Shown: positions 21,821-33,608 of the stretch, piece after piece
Layout: each line of letters begins with the position of its first letter
Numbering within the stretch: position 1 is the stretch's first letter
Source: Odobenus rosmarus divergens
Taxonomy: Eukaryota > Chordata > Mammalia > Carnivora > Odobenidae
DNA: 64,000 bases
Reading direction: 5' to 3'
Assembly (NCBI RefSeq): GCF_000321225.1
Contig: NW_004450458.1
Span: forward strand, 377,491 to 441,490
Notes under the pieces: model-generated
The model's input: only the letters and a program-made list of their open reading frames with translations
Told to the model about the DNA's origin: nothing
Databases searched by the model: none
Translations under genes and position numbers: made by a program

Positions 21821-23816
21821 ATCAATGGATTGGGTGATTATCACCAGGCTTGATCATGCTTCATAAATAATAATTGCCATTTTTTTTTTTTAATGCAGAA
21901 ACCAAAATTCATTGGAAGTGGCACAGGATTGGGGGGAGAACACGATGATTTTGGCCGGGGGACTTTTTTTCTTCATCTTTAGGAGAATGCACATCACTGA
22001 GATGCACAATGCATCAGGCTTTCCAGATTGTACTGGGACACGGTGCCCGGCATAGAGGACGTGCTCGGCAGCAGCTGGCGATTGGGGAAGAAGAGCCAGA
22101 GGAGAAAGAGTGAGAAAGGGAAGAAGCACGGGAGGGGGAAGGGAGAGGAAAGGACAGCAAAGGAGAAAGAGAAGGGGAAGGGAGGCAACCTGCTTGGTGC
22201 TGGTGACGAAGCCAAAAATCCAGGCTGGGTCCACGAGCAGCCCAGGGTCGGGAACCCTGGGACGTGCCCCGTGTCAAAGGTGCAGCGTGACAAAACCACT
22301 CTACTTTTCGCCCGTTTGGTCCTCTGCTTGGAAGAGCGCCCCGACTGTCTCCTTCATTTACCGTTTTTTGCAGAGAAAGGATTTTCTCTGAAACCCCGAA
22401 TACCACTTTTCTAAACCAGGCTCACACCAAGATCGGCAGAGAAACTTCTTCGACATCCAGTCACCTCCGGAAGCACTCTCAGGTCCTCAGTGGCAGGTGG
22501 CCCTGGGCAGGTGGCTCAACCTGGTGTCCGTTCATTTTCTCATGGGCTGGCAAAAGTCTAGATCCATTATTTCCTGAAGGGCTTTTTTTTTTTTTTTTTG
22601 GTCTCTTCCTGCTGTTCTCAGCAAAGGAAAACAATAGCTTGGGAGTAGCTCTGAGCCTCTGTCACCCCTATAATAATAAACTAGCACATTGGGCAGACTC
22701 ACCCCACGGAAAGTGCATTTGGGCTTGCAATTCCAAATGTTTAAAAGAAAAATGGGCCAAGCCCAGGTCGTGGTGTCTATGACTAATGAAAACTCTGCTG
22801 GCTGCCACTCTCCACTGGTCTGAAATAAGAGCCAGTGTTTAATGGGTAATCATGCTGCAGGGATCCTTCCTCAGCCCTCCCCCAGCATTCCCCCGGTGGA
22901 ATGCCCTTATCAGCATGAAGAGTCACCACATTCCATACAGATCTTTCTAGCACAGGGAGTGTGAAGCAAAGCTGCTATATAAGGTTATTTCCAGCTCCAA
23001 AGCTCCATGTGTCAGACCCTCCTGCCCCCTCCCCACCCAAATCAAGAGCAAGAGGGAGAAACTTCTTGGATGAGATCGTTTGGAAGATGGACCGCAAAAA
23101 TGCAGAAATATGCTGCCATTAATGACGCCTGACATCAGTGTGCATTTGACATCTGAAAACGTATGCCCTTTTTTGGAATCTAGAAAGCCAACTCTTTGCG
23201 GTCATGGTTCACACATGTACATTTCACAGGAGGTGCGATTCATAAATGCACATACTCACATTCACGGTATAGATTTGGGAAGGTACCCGGATGATTATTT
23301 TATTTTCCAGAAAACTGAAAGAGGAGTGAGTTCTGATTTCTAGGTAATTTTCTAGTGACCCCGACTTTTCTGACTTTAACTCAGGGTTCACAGTGTAGAG
23401 GATGGCTGGAGGGAGGGCAGAGAGAGATTTGGCATCCATTGTATTCGATGCAGGTTGTGGAGTAGAATACATTTACCTTCCATGGGTTAGGTTTTTAAAC
23501 TTGACATCACAATGAGTTTGTGTGTTCTGGGTAGGTACCAGCTCCTCTGTTTCTTCGACCAACACTGATCTGCAATATACTCTCCTGGCATGGAAGGTTT
23601 GGCAAGAAAGAAGAGGTGGGCAAAAGAAAAATGATCCAGAAATTTCCTAAGTAAATGACAGGGGATAATTAAGAACTGACAATAATACCTAAAACAATCA
23701 ATGATCTTGCATTACTGGAAACATAGCAAGAAAATAAGACATGCACTGCAAGTTATTAAATAGAATAAATCTCTCGAAGTAATAAAATACAGAAGAAAAG
23801 ATTTTCTATGTTAATA
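21821..23816. other. Intergenic DNA with a purine tract
   Basis: A near-pure purine run spans about 22083-22190, on which several overlapping ORFs depend. A T17 run is at 22584-22600. 22600-23800 looks single copy and free of recognisable repeats. Confidence 0.55.
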
Positions 23817-24330
23817 TGACAGGGAGAAACTTAGCATGTCTGACTTCACAGTGGTTCCATTTCCCTTGCTGCTGTGACCTACAGCTTAGCAACTTCTGCT
23901 TAGCCCTGCACGTAGGCATGTTACAGCTAAGATTTGCAAAAACTGCTCTTTCCCCGAAACCTACGTCACCATGAGAGATAAAAAAGTTCATACAGAAATG
24001 ACTATGCAATGTTTAAGATGAAGAATGACACAACTAGAATCCTGTACCCAAGGACCAACTTGACCAAGAACAAAGAATTTAGACCACCTTCTTCAGATGT
24101 CTCCAGATGTCACTCACCTTTGGACTCCAGCCCCCTCTTGCTTCCCCCTTTGGCTAACATGAAAGAAGCTTGAATTCCATGCCGAGGGAAGATGGTTCTC
24201 TGAAGCAATGGTCCGCCACCTCTTCGGTTTGCTGGTTTCCCCAGTAAAATCACTTTCCTTGCCCCAACATCTTTCCTTTTGACTTATTGACCTGTTGTAG
24301 ACGAACAGAACGAGCGTGGACTTTGTTACA
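23817..24330 (+). mobile_element. Probable ERV1-type solo LTR
   Basis: The right part has the layout of a class I endogenous retroviral LTR: 'cggtttgctggtttcccc', degenerate poly(A) signal region 'agtaaaatcactttccttgc', 'gacttattgacctgttgtag', 'cgagcgtggactttgttaca'. The TG at 23817 is a guessed start. No TSD and no internal gag/pol/env were found. Confidence 0.55.
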
Positions 24331-25122
24331 GTAGAAGATAGTAGAAAATAAAAGTTGCCCCCTGTAATACCTAAAATTGTTAAAAAAAATTTTTTTTTAC
24401 TCCTAGGCAATACTAGAAGATAGAGATTTAGATCAAAGTGTTTGTCTAAATCATAAAAATTACAGAAAAATTGTTTCTTAAGTGTGGAGGATACTACCTT
24501 TGGTGGAACTCATTTGGTTTCTTTCCCATTTCCTTTCATCATCCAAGTCAGCAAAAGGTTCTTTTAGTGTCATTTTTGTGAGATCCCCCTCCCCCATGCA
24601 CAGCCATAAAACCAACCTATAAAAAGTTTAGAACAGGATTGGGATCAAAAGAGAAGAAGAAAGCATGCATGATTAGGGAAGTCTCTTAAGGAATTCTCCC
24701 CAAGTCATTGGTGAAAATTGAAATTATGTGCATTGGAATCCAAATTATTCATCTTCGGAGTCTCCAGTACTATAGACCATGCTTTCTACGCGTTCAAAAA
24801 ATCGTAAATCATTCTATTTAAATGAGTAGAAATGAACTTCTAGAAGGAAAAAACAAAACAAAACAAAACCACACATGTTTGGAAATGCCCAGATTCAGAT
24901 AAGACCATGAGAAAGCCTGTATGAGTCAGCCAAGATTGACGGACTGTCTACTAGACACCCGTCTCTTCTAGGTGTGTAAACTGCAAGGCCCCCAAAGTCT
25001 GATGAACAATAATGTAATCAGTGGTTAGGTATTAACTTCTGTGTTTGTGTCTCTCAGTCTGGGCGAGGCATGTAATAGGCATCTGGCAGATAGTAGGGGC
25101 AAAAAGAACATTTGTTGAAGAG
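24331..25122. other. Intergenic DNA, no feature recognised
   Basis: AT-rich, single-copy looking. Confidence 0.55.
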
Positions 25123-25310
25123 GGCGCCTGGGTGGCTCAGTCGGTTAAGCATCTGCCTTTGGCTCAGGTCATGATCCTGGGGTCCTGGGATCGAGCCCCG
25201 CATCGGGCTCCCTGCTCCTTGGGAGCCTGCTTCTCCCTCTGCCGTTCCCCTTCCCTTCCTCCCTCTCTCTCTCTCACAAAAATAAATAAATAAAATCTTA
25301 AAAAAAAAAC
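25123..25310 (+). mobile_element. CAN-SINE
   Basis: Head GGCGCCTGGGTGGCTCAG, CT-rich middle, AATAAATAAATAAAATC tail. Little decayed. No clean TSD seen. Confidence 0.92.
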
Positions 25311-25924
25311 AAAAGTGCTGCCTTAAAAAAATTGTTGGAGAAATGAATAAATCAATCTTCTAAATTAATGGTTCCAATTTATTTGTGAAACCTGGTTTCA
25401 AGAGCTCCCCCCTCCCCATCTAAGTTGCTCTTCTGTAGGTTATCTCTAGCTTCTCAGTGTCCCACTTAAAAAGATGGAGGCCAATGCTGAGAAAATCACT
25501 TTAACCATGACCTGATAAGACACACTGTGTTATCTCCTGATCAGGACGCTAACCTACCCTTCAAAGTTGACTGAGTTTTGTTTAGTTGCCAGGGCACTCT
25601 GTGCAGGATCCAAGTGAGTTCATAGTACTCATCGTGATTATTGTGGATTATGAGCAAGTATGCACTAGGATGGTAAGACTGCACCCTTTTTCTTGGTAGG
25701 TTCCTTCCTGTGCCTTTCTGTTGTAGATGTTGAGTATGATCCTGTATTAGTAGTAAGCTTTATTATTTGAACCAAGGAGATGATAAAGTAATCTGAAGAG
25801 CCATGAACAATAAGTGATTACAGTTTTGATAACTGTTACAAACTATGAGGACTCTGACCTCAGGGAATAATTCTGGTTGTCTTTGTACTCCAGTGGAGTG
25901 ACTGCCACATGCAAAGATATACAG
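25311..25924. other. Intergenic DNA, no feature recognised
   Basis: Nothing recognised. Confidence 0.5.
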
Positions 25925-27020
25925 GTTTGACCACTTCTCCCAACCTCTATTGTAACATCCTGGTGCCAACCATCATCATCTCTCCCCTGTGTTAATACAA
26001 CAGCCTCTTAACTGGTCTTCTTACTACTGCCATTGGACTCTGTGATGGTTAATTTTATACATCAAATTGGCTGGATCACAGTACCCACATATTTGGTCAA
26101 ACAGTATTCTAGATTTTCCGTGAAAGTATTTTTTGGATGAGATTCACATTTAAATCAGTAGACTTGGAGTAAAGAAGGTGGCCCTCTGTAATGTAGGGTG
26201 GGCGTCACCTAATCAGTTCAAGGCCTTACAAAAAAAGACTGACCTTCTCCAGAGACGAAGGAATTCTGCCAGCCAACTGCTTTCATACTCAAACTTCAAC
26301 TCTTTCCTACATCTCCAGCCTTCTGGCCAACTCTAGATTTTGGACCTGTGGGCCCCCACAATCGTATGAGCCAATTCCATACAATAAATTTCTCTATTAT
26401 ATGTATATGAACATCCTACTGATTCTGTTTTTCTGGAGAACCTTGACTAATATAGCCTCCAACAGTCTGTCTTCGATTCAGCCGTCAAAATGATCTTTTA
26501 AAAGCCAAGTCAGAACCCGTCCATGCTCTGCTCACAACTCCCCAGTAGATTCCCCTTCTACTCAGAGAGAAAGCCATGCTTCTTTCAAAGTCCTCTGTAT
26601 GCTTGGTCCACATTGTACTTCTCTGGTCTAATCTGCTACCCTTGCCCTCACTATTCTGCTGCTGTCACACTGGCCTCCCTGCTGTTCTCTGAGGTTCAGA
26701 TGATTGGCACTTGCTATACCCCTGCCTACAACATTCTTTCCCCAGAAATCTGTATGGCTCTCTTCATCTCCTCCAAGTTGTTGTTACTTTCTCGGGGAAT
26801 TCTTCCTTAGTCATTCTGCACCAGCTCTCCTTGCCCTCCTCAGGTAGACTTCTTTTTCTCTGTAGCACTTGTCACCCCCTACCATGCTCTGTCACTTACT
26901 TATTTCCTGCTGGCTCTCTCTTGTCACCACCATCGTGGAAGCTGTTGAAGGCAGGGATCTTTGGTTCCCAGCTTTACCTCCAGTAAATATTGAACCAACA
27001 AACAAATGGATGAACACTTT
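25925..27020 (+). mobile_element. L2, sense, split by an LTR
   Basis: L2 reads 'aaccatcatcatctctcccc', 'cttaactggtcttcttact', is interrupted at 26041-26454, and resumes with 'gcctccaacagtctgtcttc', 'ctactcagagagaaagcc', 'acactggcctccctgctgtt', to a tail near 27000. ORFs at 26523-26986 are remnants. Confidence 0.8.
26041..26454 (+). mobile_element. Old solo LTR (ERVL/MaLR-type) inserted in L2
   Basis: Starts TGTGATGGTTAATTTTATAC, contains 'tgagccaattccatacaata' with AATAAA, and ends 'ctggagaaccttgactaata'. 5-bp TSD GACTC (26036-26040) / GCCTC (26455-26459). The clean split of L2 fixes both ends. Confidence 0.78.
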
Positions 27021-27099
27021 GTGCCCTCTCTGAAAAAAATTACTCCATTAAAAAAAATTCTTCAAGAGTCTCCATTTGAACCAAACAAAGCAAGACAGC

Positions 27100-28205
27100 A
27101 AGGACCAACCATGAACCTTCTCCAGTGTTCCATTCTCGGTCCTCTGTCCTTAGCACTCTATGCCGGCTTCTTGGGAGATTTGGTCAGAACCCAGGGTTTC
27201 AGCCACAACGTACACACAGCCCTGTGTATCATGATCTCTGGACAACCCACTCTTCTGGAGCCTCGGATCCTTTAGGACAACTGCCTAACACACATCCTTC
27301 CCATACATTTCATAAACATCTCAAACTCAGTGTTTCCAACAGTGAAGCCACTGTCATTCCCCTACGCCTACCTTTCTTGGGTATTCCCTGTCTAGGACAC
27401 CCTCACCCAACCAACTCTAGCTCTAGCCAGAAACGCAGGTTCCCTATACCTCCCCCCTCTTCCTCCTTCCCAAGTACACGTTTTCATGAAGTTCTTCCCA
27501 TTTTACCTCCTAAATCACTCTCAAACCCGTATTTTCCTCAGAAGCCCAGTGAAGACCCTCACCGGTTTCTCTTTCTATCACTACCTCACCCCTTAATGGT
27601 CCTTCCTTCCTCTTGGCTTTTCCCTTACCCATCTTAATCCTCTGTGGCCACCAGAAGCAGTCCTTCCAAAATGCAAATCAGATCCTGTTGCACTCCAGCT
27701 TAAAACAGTCCCTCGGCTCCCCACAGTGTTAAGAAGTAGAGCCTAAGACCTTTTATGATCCAAAGCCAACCTACCTTTCTCACCTGGTTTGCCGCCGCAT
27801 CCCTCCTCATCTATACTTTCCCCATGCCAGACAGAATGCAGTTCCCAAAGCCCCACCTGGTCAGGCCTTCTTGCCCTTATTCATGCTGATGCTTCTCCCT
27901 GGAACACCACGTCTCTTTTATTTACACAGCTAACTTGTACTTAAAAATTCACCTGGCGTAACTCTTGCATCAGGATGATTTAGATACCCTCTCTCAGAGT
28001 GAGCCCAGCATTACATACATACTACTACTAGCACCTAAGCATCCATTACCCTGAATTGAGGTTGATTTACTTCCTCTGTCTTTCTAAACTTTACAGTTTT
28101 GTAAGGGCAAGGAATATGTCTTTATGCATTTTTTTTATCCCTCATTCTTAGCTCAGTTCCTGGCATAGAATAAGCATTCAATAAATCTTATTTAAATGAA
28201 AGAAT
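27100..28205 (+). mobile_element. L2 RT C-terminal part and 3' end
   Basis: Sense L2 over ~1.1 kb: 'acatctcaaactcagtgttt', 'ttgtaagggcaaggaatatg', 'tgttgcactccagcttaaaa' and a tail 'taagcattcaataaatctta'. The 170-codon ORF at 27125-27637 is Pro/Ser-rich and lies within this L2; I do not treat it as a gene. Confidence 0.78.
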
Positions 28206-28265
28206 TGATTATCTTGTCAGTTCCTAGCATAGCATAAAGCTAAATAAATCTTAATTAAATGCAAT
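28152..28265. repeat. Tandem duplication of L2 tail (~65 bp)
   Basis: 'tcagttcctggcatagaata...aataaatcttatttaaatg' (28152-28199) recurs as 'tcagttcctagcatagcata...aataaatcttaattaaatg' (28217-28262). Confidence 0.85.
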
Positions 28266-29479
28266 AAATGGACTGTGACATGCAGGGCAGCTTGAGATTA
28301 ACTAAGAGAGAGGGTACTTTCCCGGGAGCCTGGGAAAAGGGTTCTACCATGGATGGAGTAAGGGCTCCTCCCGTATCTCCACTAGGCCTTGCGTCAGAGA
28401 TGGAAAGAGAGCTCCAGAGCCGTGATGGGGTGGCAAGTGGTGATGGGGGAATAATTTGGAGCAGGGAGTTGTGTCAATGGGACTGCAACTAACCCCAAAG
28501 TCACTCTAACGCCAGTTCCCATTAGCAGGAAGAATAGCCGAAGAGCAGAGATATTCCAAAGTGATGGGATAGAGAGAGAGAATAGGACCAGTGGCCACAG
28601 AGGAGAACTGGAAGGCTTACTACAGAGAATGGTCCACACCCAAAAGTCCCTTTTGGAGTAATGACAGGAATGAGCAGACGAAGATTCTCTTGATTCTTTC
28701 TTGAGGGCTGAAGAGCCAAAAATTTATTTTAAGGTGTGTGTAAAGGTGCATGGATTAAGTGTCTAAATATAACGCACCTTTCATAGACATGACACTCATA
28801 TCACCTTCTTGTTCTCCCAGAGGAAGAAGAAGCAGACTAAGAGGGTCTGTGTAAACGGGAGTGAAAAGATAATTGTCCGAGTGTAGGAATGGGTATCAAA
28901 TTGTGTGATCAACTAAAAACGGGAATGTTATTACTTTCTCCATGTCATGGACCCAATTTTTTTAACATAGGTCAAGAACAGAGCTCTATGCAACCTGACT
29001 TCCTTTCGTTCCACATCGACTCATTAATTCACTCTCCTTGGGACCAGGGGTTCCACACACCACCAATTGTTGTAACTGCCTTAGTTGCAAGACTGTTACA
29101 AGCAACCTTATCAAGTGACCAGCTGAAATCTGATTACCCTTTGTTTATGGCAGTGGATGAGAACCTTCTGCAAAGGCAAATGGTTGGCTATTTGGATAAG
29201 TTTCTGAACCTCTGTTTCACCCCGAATAGCTAGAAAATTGTACTAGGAACTTCTTTATATATTCAGATTTGGGATAAGGGTTTCACTGTTTTTGTTGTTG
29301 TTGTTGTTGTTGTTGTTTGTTTTTTGTTTTTAATGTGTAAACCAGGTATCTATGGCATCAATTTAGCAATTTGATTAAAAAGGAAACTAGGAGAATTTAA
29401 CACAAGCGTTCTTATTGTTCATATTTTGGCTCGAAGTAATCATGATTTCCCATTCCAAGGACAACCAGTAGAGTGAAAA
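28266..29479. other. Intergenic DNA with (TTG)n
   Basis: No gene recognised. (TTG)n microsatellite at about 29293-29319. The 114-codon ORF 28889-29233 has no recognisable family and is a likely chance ORF. Confidence 0.5.
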
Positions 29480-29635
29480 TAATAAGCAAATAATGGAGCC
29501 AGATAGATGCATTCTGTGTGGCAACTTTTCCGCTTACCAGCTGTATGAACCCTAGGCAAATTGCTTAACTTCTTTGGGCTTCAGTTTCCTTATCTGTAAA
29601 ACATGTGTAACACTAATTAATTGTGTTATTGTATA
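29480..29635 (+). mobile_element. MIR SINE
   Basis: Sense MIR: 'ccgcttaccagctgtatgaa', 'gcaaattgcttaacttcttt', 'tcagtttccttatctgtaaa'. Confidence 0.82.
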
Positions 29636-29760
29636 GGGGTGCCTGGCTGGCTCAGTTGGTAGAGCATGTGACTCTTGATCTTGGAGTTGTAAGTTTGAGC
29701 CGCACGTTGGATGTAGAGATTACTTTAAAATTAAAAAATCTTAAAAAATAAAAAAATAAT
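29636..29760 (+). mobile_element. Short-form carnivore tRNA-SINE
   Basis: GGGGTGCCTGGCTGGCTCAG head, 'ggatgtagagattac' and A-rich tail; no CT-rich middle. Inserted at the end of the MIR. Confidence 0.85.
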
Positions 29761-29989
29761 AATAACATTTAAAAAATGTATTAATGTGTAGATGAAATTA
29801 GATTTAAGTTCTAGAAGAACATGGGCATATTGTGAATTTTTTTCTTAATCGATTGTAAAAATTTTTTAAACTATTGACATCTTGTTTGCATCATGCTTGG
29901 GTATCTTTACAATTCAGAATCCTCACTTCCCCCATTTTGAAGATCTGGATATTTTCCCATTTCAATTATCTGGCCATTCTATGTTCTCT
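29761..29989. other. AT-rich intergenic DNA
   Basis: Nothing recognised. Confidence 0.5.
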
Positions 29990-30160
29990 CTTCACTTCTT
30001 CTGCATATATTTATTGAGCACTTACTATATGCCAGGCAATGTTCTAGGCACTGAGGGTACAGCGGTGAATGAAAGAGATCGTGTCCATGCTCTCATGGAA
30101 CTGATAATCTAGTAAGTAAATGAGTTCAGTTTTGGAACAAGTGCCAAAGACTACCAATGA
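29990..30160 (-). mobile_element. L2 3' end, inverted
   Basis: 'tttattgagcacttactata', 'tgccaggcaatgttctaggc', 'ctctcatggaactgataatc': complement of the L2 tail. Confidence 0.82.
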
Positions 30161-30748
30161 TTTCATCTCCCAGAAATGAAAAGTTATCCGCAGTTGGATG
30201 TGAACGTGTATTTATAACACCCGAATATTCTTGAATGTCTTCCCTTCTACCTCGAGTCCATTTTCCTCTTGAGATTTTGTCTCCCTTTTCCAATTTGAAG
30301 ATCATTCTTCTTTGTAGCGAGGACAGAAGGAAAATAGGAGCTGCATAATTCTATCTTCCCTCTCTCGTATGGTGATATTTTGCCTGAATTCCTACACAGT
30401 ATCTGTCCTTCTTTGTTCTTCTTTGTGCTCTGGACATAGTTTTCAAAGCGCCTTTGTCTTTATCTGACTCATTCCATAGAGGAGTCATGACACTAGCTGA
30501 TTTTGCTCCTTTATGTTTGTCTTTGTAGTAAGTCCTTTAAAATCTGAATTTATGAATAAATATCTGAGCTCATCAGAGCCCTCCTGGCTGGTCATATTGG
30601 TTTATGTGCTGCCATTCTCTTCACTTAATTTAATTATGTGGTTCATCCTATTTCTCTCTTGAGTCATATACCCTTTTAGATCTCTGGCTAAAGCACTGGA
30701 TTCTGTATTGGCCTTATTAAAATCTGAGATCATAATGATACTTTAGAC
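30161..30748. other. AT-rich intergenic DNA
   Basis: Nothing recognised. Confidence 0.5.
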
Positions 30749-31049
30749 CTGTGCCAGTCAATGTTAGCCTATATGCGATATGAGTTCCAGAGGTCACATT
30801 TAAATAAGAAAAAGTGAAACAGGCAAAGTTATTCTAATGATACGTTTTATTTAACCTAATATATCCCAAACATTCGCATTTCAACATGTAAATAATTTAA
30901 AAATTATCAATGAGATATTTTGCATTCCTTTTTGTGTGTGTGAAGTCCTCAAAATGAGGCATCTATCTTGTATTTACAGTACATCTCAATTCAGACTAGC
31001 CCCACTTCACAGGTTCAAGAGGCACGTGCTACCATATTGCCCAGCATAG
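30749..31049. mobile_element. hAT-like non-autonomous DNA transposon
   Basis: Matches a medium-reiterated element with 'gaaacaggcaaagttattct', 'tttatttaacctaatatatc', 'atttcaacatgtaa', 'tacagtacatctcaattcag', 'gtgctaccatattgcccagc'. Flanking 8-mers CTTTAGAC (30741-30748) and CTGTAGAC (31050-31057) fit a hAT-size TSD. Confidence 0.65.
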
Positions 31050-31057
31050 CTGTAGAC

Positions 31058-31649
31058 CAACCACGTGGCAACTATTCATGCTGTTCATACTTCCTTTTAA
31101 TATTAAATCAATTCCTTTACATCAGTGCATTTGGTTTGTAAAAGCTTTAACAAAAGATAAAAGTCCCTTAAGATCTAAAACTGAGCCAGTCTGAAGTAGA
31201 TTTTTTACTATGTTATGAGCTCAAATCTCATGACTTCTGCTTCCTTTCTGTCTCATAATTTGCATATTAATGTACCTGAGAATATCATTTGAAATAATCA
31301 TCACCTTAGTAGGGGGTCACTAACCATTTCTGCCTCCTCTCTGCTCTGCATTGCATTTCATCTTTAGTGCCTTAGCTTGTCATGAAGATTAAAAAAAAAA
31401 AAGTAGTGGATTAATCTAGTCTTAAAAGATATCAGATAAACAAACAAATTGGAAAATGTTTGATCTCATGAATAAGAGGTCAATTGGGAGCTATTTCGCC
31501 TATTAAATTCGTGATTTATTTTTAAATGACAACACCTATTGAGAATAAAAGCTTGTAAACTGTTTCCCATGCACTATTGTTGATATTGTCCCATCCTTTG
31601 AAGAGAAAACCCTTTGACAATGTTAGTCAGTGATATTAAAAATATTCGT
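31058..31649. other. AT-rich intergenic DNA
   Basis: Nothing recognised. Confidence 0.5.
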
Positions 31650-32006
31650 TCCATTTGATCCTATAATCATCCTACAGGGAATTTGTTTTATAGAAATTAC
31701 CAGGGATAGTGACCATGATATTCACATGGAATGTTTACTCCAGGATTATTTATAAAAGCAAAAAGTGAAAACAACCCCAAAGTCCAAAATGGAAATGAGA
31801 TAAGTAAATCACACTACATTCATTGGGCAACATATTAAATATGTAGTGAAATCATGATTATGAAAAGTTTGCAGCAATTAAAATATAAGAATGGCATGTT
31901 AAGTGAAATGCATAGAGTGAAATTTCATATACATCGAAAAATCTATGAAAATCATATGCAAATCAAAGAAAGATACTAGAGAATAATATCCTAAAATGAA
32001 AACAAT
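31650..32006 (+). mobile_element. Old L1 3' fragment
   Basis: L1-like 3' text: 'gaaaacaaccccaaagtcca', 'gtaaatcacactacattcat', 'ggcatgttaagtgaaatgc'. Strongly decayed; subfamily unknown. Confidence 0.55.
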
Positions 32007-32111
32007 GGGGATGCTTGGCTGGCTCAGCTGTGGAGCTTGTGACTCTTGATCTCAGAGCTGTGAGTCCGAGTCCCACATTGGGTGCAGAGATTACTTAAAA
32101 ATAAAATCTTA
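32007..32111 (+). mobile_element. Short-form carnivore tRNA-SINE
   Basis: GGGGATGCTTGGCTGGCTCAG head, 'gggtgcagagattac', tail AAAATAAAATCTTA. A standard SINE is joined directly to its tail. Confidence 0.85.
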
Positions 32112-32329
32112 GGGGCACCTGTGTGGCTCACTCAGTTAAGCGTCTGCCTTTAGCTCAGGTCATGATCCCTGGAGTCCCCACGTTGGGCTCCTTGCTCAGC
32201 AGGGAGTCTGCTTCTCCCTCTCCCTCAGCCCCTTCCCCCTACTGCACCCCTCACCCCCACTCCTGCTTTCCCATGCACTGTACTTGCCTTCCCTCTCCTC
32301 TAAATAAATAAATAAAATCTTCTTAAAAA
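32112..32329 (+). mobile_element. CAN-SINE joined to previous SINE tail
   Basis: Standard-length element, GGGGCACCTGTGTGGCTCAC head, CT-rich middle, AATAAATAAATAAAATC tail. It starts one base after the neighbour's tail. Confidence 0.9.
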
Positions 32330-33110
32330 CATCAGCCCTGTAGCTATGTGCACTGTGTTGGACTTTGGCTAAAATAATCAAATGACATGGGGTGTCAATT
32401 TGTGTGCATGTTTTATTGGGTTTTTTTGGAATTAGTTGACAATGGAAGATATTTCAACAAATTGATGCCAGTGTACTGACAGCCCTCTTAAACACGTGTG
32501 GTTGCTCCACATCTTGCACACATCAGCTTGCCTCTTAGTTTCCTCTTACATGAAAAGGTGGCTGAGAATCACACTTGACAATTATACTTCTTGGGAATTT
32601 TTAAAAACTACTACTGGCATTATTAATCCATCTAATCATTTCTAAAATTACATTTTTCTGTGCTTTTTTTTCTGATTTGGTTATCAAAACACTGAGATTG
32701 TCAAGACAAATGAGCATAACAGCTGTACGTAGTTCTGTGTATAAAAAAGTAAAACATACTGGCATCATGAGTTTTAAACACTAAAAATAGGGGCCACATT
32801 TGTATATCAATCCGTAAGACATTTACTCTGTTGTTATACAACTTTGGTTTTTCATGAGTGAATGAATGTATTCAAGAGATGTTTCCATTCCAACCAAGTT
32901 GGAATGTGTCAACACCGACTATCATAGGTGTTGATCGACCAAAGAATAAAATAGAAATGGTACCTCAGGGAGTTTACAGTTTGAGGAGGGGTGTAGAAAA
33001 ACACTAAACAAGCCAACAAGACAGAAAAAGAAATGAAAAACAACTATCTGTGGTTAAGTGTGACTAGAAGGAATTAGGTGCCACAAAAACACAACTAAAA
33101 AGGACTCTGC
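32330..33110. other. AT-rich intergenic DNA
   Basis: Nothing recognised. Confidence 0.5.
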
Positions 33111-33566
33111 TTTTTTTTAAGGTTTTTATTTAAATTCTAGTTTGTTAACATACAGTGTAATATTGGTTTCAGGTGTACAATATAGTGATCCAACACTTCC
33201 ATACAACACCTGGTGCTCATCACAAGTGCCCTCCTTAATCCCCTTCACCTGTTTCACCCATCCCCCACCCACCTGCCCTCTGGTAACTGTCGGATTGTTC
33301 TCTATAGTTAAGAGTCTGTTCTTGGCTTCTCTCTCTCTCTCTCTCCTCATTTTATCCCCTTTGCTCGTTTGTTTTGTTTCTTAAATTCCACATGTGAGTG
33401 AAATCACGTGGTATTTGTTTTTCTCTGACTGACTTATTTTGCTTAGCATTATACTCTCTAATTCCATCCATGTCATTGCAAATTTCATTCTTTTTTATAG
33501 CTGAGTAATATTTCATTATATATATATATCATATCTTCTTTTTTTAAAGACTTTATTTATTTATTT

Positions 33567-33608
<42 letters not shown>

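Noticed and set aside
22014..22414. Cluster of 93-130-codon ORFs on both strands
   Set aside because: They arise from a polypurine/polypyrimidine tract that lacks stops in several frames; no family similarity.
27125..27637. 170-codon Pro/Ser-rich ORF
   Set aside because: It is within sense L2 sequence; base composition explains the open frame.
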